The notes under the pieces are model-generated. The model was not told where the DNA came from. It did not search any database and was given only the letters and a program-made list of their open reading frames with translations. Shown here piece by piece: positions 60,101-64,000 of a stretch of DNA of 64,000 nucleotides (positions are counted from its first letter, which is position 1; every line of letters begins with the position of its first letter). The stretch lies in assembly GCA_028564675.1 (NCBI GenBank), contig JAOVVO010000099.1, forward strand, positions 62,001 to 126,000, given 5' to 3'. Origin of the DNA: Onchocerca lupi. Its lineage: Eukaryota; Nematoda; Chromadorea; Rhabditida; Onchocercidae. The position numbers and the translations under genes are program-made.

Positions 60101-63100
60101 AAATCGTTTCATTTAATCCATCCATTAGTTAAATTGTCGTTAATTTTTTATAATCGTTTTTAACGAGATTATCTCCATAATTATGGTTCCAGTTTTTTTT
60201 TTCTTTTTTTTTTCAGTTGTGATTAAAAATGATGAAAATCATTCAATTCAAGTTAAATAGAGTTGAAAAAATTCTATTTGCCATTTCATACATGGGTTAA
60301 TTAATTAGTTTAGCTGAATGATGTACCGAAACAGCAGGGGGAGCAATGGTCACAGAGAAAAAAGACAGCAGCCATACGATCATTAAAGTCCAAAAATTTA
60401 CCACGCGAAGTTGGTGCTGAAACTGTCGTCACCAATAATGCCACCTCAAAAGATGGTCGAACTCAGGATGTCGGGGAAAATGAATTGCGAGCACGAATAC
60501 GTCAACTACGGCATGTGGAAAAGCGAAATTCAGTTGAAAAACAACAAAAGTATGCTTCTTTTTTTTTATGTTAATGATATTGTAGGAGAAGCACTATCGC
60601 TTTTGTAAATGGGCCAATGAGTTAAAGATTAACTTTTGAAGCAAATAGTTCCGATATGATATGTCAGATAATTATCTTTGTGGGAATATTTTATCATTAA
60701 CAGATTATTTTTTCATTGAGATTGATAATGTAAACTTTTGGTTTTTTTTCCTCCAAATATTTCTCCAGAAATTTGAATTTTTTGTTTTATTTCGGATTTT
60801 TTTCTCAATTTCCTGCAAAAATAAGCAAATTTATTGGGTTGAGGAAAAAAATGCCAAGGAGAAAATTGCGTTTCAAATCCTTGATAAATAGGGATTAATT
60901 ATGAAGATTTTGACTTTTAATGTCTTTTTTTTTTTTTTCAATTTGAATTTTAAGGAAGAATGAGAAATTAGCGTAATTAAAACGACCGCATTTTCAATAT
61001 ATTTTTATGCTGCCCAGTTCGTTTTTAGAAGTCTTTAAAATCTGATATTGGGATGTTGTATGTGCGCCATTCGATTAACTTTTTTTCTAGTCGGATTGCC
61101 GAACGACGAGAACCGATCAATATCGAAACAGCACGAGTACGGACATTGATAACACAGAAAGTTGCCCCGCTACAACATCATCGTCCGTTTTCGATGCAAC
61201 CGGATGTTGAAAGTAGTGAATCATCCGATGATGATTCCAGTAAAGGTACTTTTTCTCCAGTAAATTATTGATTTTTGTCCAGAAGATTAAGATCTTTACT
61301 GCTTAATATTTCGTTTCAACTTTCTGACTACTTGTTGAATTCAAGGTATTTGACTTTTTTTATACCATTGCATCATTTCTTAATTCTAAAATTATGCGAT
61401 ATTTTTTGCGAATACCATTATTTTTCAATTAGATTAATCTATTTCGCTTTAAATTTTCGGAAAGAATTGGGGGAGATTGTGGAAAATAAATTTATCACTC
61501 ACTTTTTCAGCAGTGATAGTACAACCGGAACAATTGGAAAATGAATCTTTGGCGCAAAGGTCAGGGACTAAACTACATCCCAGAGCTTATTCCACACTGC
61601 AAAGATCAATTAAAATAAGTCTTTTCTAGCATATCATTTAAATTTTTGTCTGATTCCTGATTTTGGCTGTTGTTAGATGTTATATGTTCCATGACGAAAT
61701 ATCTCGAAGAATATCCAGTATATTATATACAGCTTGTTTCAAAAGACCATCATATATAATGTTCCGTATATTGTTTAATATAATGCTTTGATGCTATATT
61801 ATTAAATTGAATTTTCTTTGATGCAGGCCATCGTCAAGCTTTTTTTATCCAAGTTATCGACCTATTTGATATTTCAGGCCAGTTCTGTGATACTGTCAAA
61901 AAGAGCCATTGCTGGTAGTGATGTGAATAATGGCAGTGCATTGAATAAATTACGATCTAAGGTAGCAGCTCACCCCACAGTGCCTGACTGCAATGAAACA
62001 GACGAGCTCGAGCAAAATGGCAGCATGATACGAGCTCAGTCACTTCGTGATCTCACTTCAAAATTCGAAAAAATGGGTAATCCAAATCTGATTGCAGCAT
62101 CTTCTAAAGGCAATTTTTCATACTTTGATTAGATCAAATTTTATTTTAACGGAAAATGTTAGTAGGATTCGGGTTCAATTAATTGGGATGGATCACTTAA
62201 AGGACTTTTTTATCTTTTCTTATCGTTGTAAATGTATAATTATAGTTTTTTAGAACAGTGCTTTTGTAATTTTGATAAAAAGTAATTGCAGTTTTACGAT
62301 CCATGCCATAATTAAATTAATTTATATTTATCTAAATGCGTGTATAGAGGTTCGAATTTTAGGACCGCTTCTTCGTGCTGGCGAGAAACGTTATTCGATG
62401 ATGGAAAATGTTGCCGGTACAGATGGTGTGGTATCCAGTTCAGATGGTTCAATTTCCAGCGCCCGAGAAAGCAATAAGCCTGCTGTAAGTATGCTTTAGT
62501 AAAATATTTTAATCAGCTTCCAAATAGTAATTCACGTAGAGATTGTGTGGAGATTTTTTGATAATAACTGACTTCACTAGAGCAAACATCGAACTAGAAA
62601 ACTTTAAATTAAAACTAATAAAAAGTCCCAACTTTGAAAACTTCTGAATGAGGGGAATAAATTAAGCTGAATCTTAAAAAAGTGATCATACTGCTTTTGT
62701 TTTATTTTCAATTTGTCATTTAGAGATGTATAAATAAGCTTTTATGTTTATTTTTAGTAAGCTTTTATCTTTTATGTTTATGCATATATAGTTAACCATT
62801 TATCATTTAAATAACTTAAGGTAAGCCGAGATTCGCTGTTGGATTTATATCGACGCCTGGAAAGCTGTATTTGTGATCTGCGTAACGAACGTGTTAGTCA
62901 GGTCAAAGGACAGCATGCCAATTATACCGATGGCCAACATGCATTATTGATCCGACTGAGTGATTTGATGCAACAGTTTCATCACTTGTGCGCAATTTAT
63001 GCTGAAAATATTTCTCCACATTCAAAATTTCGTTATCGGTTAGTTCTTATCAAATCCTGAAGAGAGGAGAGAAAAAGGTGTGAAAATGCAAAAATATTCT

Positions 63101-63393
63101 CAAAGTCTCTTTCACCGTTGTATAGATCATAGTTATCATTGTTATTTTGTTCAGTAAAAAGTAATTTATTATAAAACTTAATTTTGCAATATTTCTATAT
63201 TTTCTGTTGACATTACCCCTGGTATCTTTCTAAATATCCACAATTTAGTATAAGTATTTATATGATTTTCCTTTTCCACCTTCTTAAAATTACATCAGTT
63301 TCGCAAAGAAGATTAGTAAAAGTAAGATCAAAACAGAGGCTTAAAAGGCGTTAAAGTCTATAACCTATTTTATTTTCCTGTTAATTGAAAAAT

Positions 63394-63437
<44 letters not shown>

Positions 63438-63891
63438 TTTTTTTTATGGGCAAAAAATTTAGCTGATAAGCAAAAACTATTAAATATTTTTTCTTTTTCC
63501 AAAACATATTATTATCTTATCTTTTCTATTTATATTATTATCTTATCTATCATAGGAGCCGCCTTTCATATGATTCTCAAATTTATTGTACCATTATCCT
63601 CTTTATTTTCTTAAACCGCTTCTTAGATTCAGTGATTAAGTCCAAATTATTGTAGTTCATATCTTTTTCTTTTTGCAATTTTTAAACTGAGTTTATACGA
63701 GTTGAGTTTAAATTTGTTTGCATTTATTTTTAAATTTCAGTGAGTTGCTGAATCGTATGGATGTATTTATCCGTCAATTACGACAGTGTGTTTCTTCGTC
63801 TTCCTCTAATGAAGTTATGCAGGCTGAACAACATATTATACCTCAGTTTGAGCAGACAATTCGTCAAATTATGCACTTAGTGCAGAGGTAA
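42110..63891 (+). CDS. abl-1: ABL non-receptor tyrosine kinase
   Basis: A complete gene of 21 coding exons, about 3657 coding bases and 1218 residues, close to the 1224 of C. elegans ABL-1. It starts MGGQQSRLND, a myristoylation-type N-terminus like MGQQ of vertebrate ABL1b and MGAQQ of fly Abl. Then come SH3 (about 102-165), SH2 (174-268), tyrosine kinase (about 290-550), a long Ser/Pro-rich tail with conserved islands, and a C-terminal F-actin-binding domain (about 1100-1218) ending IMHLVQR and a stop. ABL kinases signal at membranes and actin, and in nematodes also affect germline apoptosis and pathogen responses. Intron 1 is 9.35 kb. The joins of exons 1-2 and 16-18 are the least certain; all other exons have standard sites and matching phase. 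Exon blocks are given separately. Confidence 0.95.
42198..51551 (+). other. abl-1 intron 1 (9.35 kb)
   Basis: No exon could be supported inside. It is AT-rich with poly-T runs (for example near 45380, 47310, 47417) and a three-copy 18-base repeat at 46207-46269. Three minus-strand open frames of 77-115 codons (44424-44771, 44915-45148, 45684-45917) follow one another but show no domain or clear splice sites and are probably chance. The size suggests regulatory sequence or alternative first exons, which cannot be shown from the sequence. Confidence 0.7.
46207..46269 (+). repeat. Three-copy 18-base repeat
   Basis: GACAATTGTTAGATATCC occurs at 46207-46224, 46234-46251 and 46252-46269, identical in all three. 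The first two copies are spaced 27 bases apart, the last two directly abut. Confidence 0.9.
52646..55567 (+). other. abl-1: abl-1 exons 3-6: SH3, SH2 and linker
   Basis: Exons 52646-52749, 53936-54092, 54635-54803, 55366-55567. SH3 reads LFVALYDFHGVGEEQLSLKKGD, then GEWCEAQL and GWVPSSYIAP, with ALYDF, the Trp pair and the PSxY motif intact. SH2 starts WYHGKVSRSESEYLL and has GSFLVRESETS with phosphotyrosine-binding Arg199. The SH2-kinase linker and the N-lobe start (DEWEVERSEIIMRSKL) end exon 6. Exon 6 is followed at once by a poly-T run. Confidence 0.95.
53483..53552 (+). repeat. Tandem CACTGAATTTTTTTTCATATTTT-like repeats in abl-1 intron 3
   Basis: Three to four imperfect copies of a unit of about 23 bases (ACTGAATTT...CATATTTT) lie in tandem within the intron. 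Confidence 0.7.
55771..57839 (+). other. abl-1: abl-1 exons 7-11: tyrosine kinase domain
   Basis: Exons 55771-55847, 56199-56359, 56808-56906, 57155-57319, 57575-57839. Visible motifs: LGGGQYGDVYEG loop (297-308), VAVKTL with Lys320, Glu335 in FLAEAAIMKDL, gatekeeper Thr364 in YIITEYM, FIHRDLAARN (HRD at 409-411), ADFGLAR (DFG 429-431), autophosphorylation Tyr441 in [44 protein letters not shown]. The kinase is complete and should be active. Compared with human ABL1 it has Asp for Glu255, Tyr for Phe317 and one residue fewer before the HRD loop. Confidence 0.96.
57962..62484 (+). other. abl-1: abl-1 exons 12-19: Ser/Pro-rich tail
   Basis: Exons 57962-58373, 58719-58953, 59725-59938, 60335-60549, 61091-61245, 61511-61559, 61883-62109, 62363-62484. 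The tail is of low complexity but keeps islands shared with C. elegans ABL-1: PLAEKNLRKAVSKFGTMPK, RIDAYLESM, ENELRARIRQLRHV, LITQKVAPLQHHRPFSMQP and SLRDLTSKFEKMG. A proline motif EFPPPPPRN may bind SH3 domains. Exon 14 has twin acceptors at 59724 and 59730, and exon 15 a CAGCAG pair at 60332-60337, all in frame. The joins 16-17-18 are ambiguous: exon 16 may instead run to 61260 and join exon 18 at 61878. Exon 18 ends either at a GC donor (62109) or at GTAATCC (62076). Confidence 0.8.
62821..63891 (+). other. abl-1: abl-1 exons 20-21: F-actin-binding domain and stop
   Basis: Exons 62821-63038 and 63741-63891. The helical segment LLDLYRRLESCICDLRNER, then HHLCAIYAENISPHSKFRYR, ELLNRMDVFIRQLRQ and QIMHLVQR followed by TAA match the four-helix C-terminal domain that binds F-actin; the segment before it matches YAEQISPHSKFRF of C. 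elegans. Exon 20 begins with GTAAGC directly after AAG, so its acceptor doubles as a donor-like string. Intron 20 holds a 40-base poly-T. Confidence 0.9.
63396..63435 (+). repeat. Poly-T tract, 40 bases, in abl-1 intron 20
   Basis: An unbroken run of T, followed by a single A and another nine T. Length is likely variable and may be mis-sequenced. Confidence 0.9.
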
Positions 63892-64000
63892 TTTTTATTT
63901 ACCTGCTAGCTTTGTTGTTGATTTTCTTCTCTTTCCCCGTTTATTCCTTCAGGTATTTGTTCTTTAAGGCCTTCTTCTTGTATAAATTTGCTGCAGACTT
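63892..64000 (+). other. Start of the abl-1 3' untranslated region or flank
   Basis: Only 109 bases follow the stop codon. No polyadenylation signal is seen before the window ends. Confidence 0.6.

Noticed and set aside
1..64000. tRNA, rRNA, CRISPR, or bacterial (for example Wolbachia) sequence
   Set aside because: No T-loop GGTTCGAATCC-type signature in a cloverleaf context, no spaced direct-repeat array, and no long bacterial-style ORFs or operons were found.

Overview
The window looks like nuclear DNA of a nematode, most likely a filarial (spirurid) worm. It is very AT-rich, full of poly-A/poly-T tracts, and carries short exons with TTTCAG-type acceptors. Two long genes could be assembled exon by exon in a continuous reading frame, and both match well-known families: the eIF2alpha kinase GCN2 and the tyrosine kinase ABL, the latter closest in layout and wording to nematode ABL-1. 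The filarial assignment is an inference from composition and gene structure.

Layout. 1-11784 is AT-rich sequence without a confident gene; it is probably intron or 3' flank of the gene to its right, with a few weak exon-like islands and one RNase H-like fragment. 11785-14497 (minus strand) holds six phase-compatible exons of a gene whose first two exons carry the N-terminal conserved motif of TSC22-family proteins; its C-terminal TSC22 box was not convincingly found. 14498-15828 is a divergent (head-to-head) intergenic region. 15829-27797 (plus) is a complete gcn-2 gene of 26 coding exons, about 1578 residues: RWD, charged linker, pseudokinase, kinase with acidic insert, HisRS-like domain and C-terminal domain. 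27798-42034 is intergenic or upstream sequence with a decayed minus-strand LTR element (about 31951-34313), microsatellites and a hairpin that may be a transposon end. 42110-63891 (plus) is a complete abl-1 gene of 21 coding exons, about 1218 residues: a myristoylation-type start, a 9.35 kb first intron, SH3, SH2, tyrosine kinase, a long Ser/Pro-rich tail and a C-terminal F-actin-binding domain.

The genes are not an operon. GCN2 senses uncharged tRNA and phosphorylates eIF2alpha; ABL-1 is a membrane- and actin-linked signalling kinase; TSC22-family proteins are regulators with a leucine-zipper box. No novel multi-gene system was recognised. The most interesting points are splice-site oddities (GC-AG introns fixed by reading frame, twin acceptors six bases apart, a ratchet-like AAG/GTAAGC junction), kinase residues relevant to drug binding, the RNase H-like fragment, the LTR remnant, and a possible alternative promoter inside the large left-hand region. 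All exon borders come from reading splice sites and frame by eye; no RNA evidence was available.
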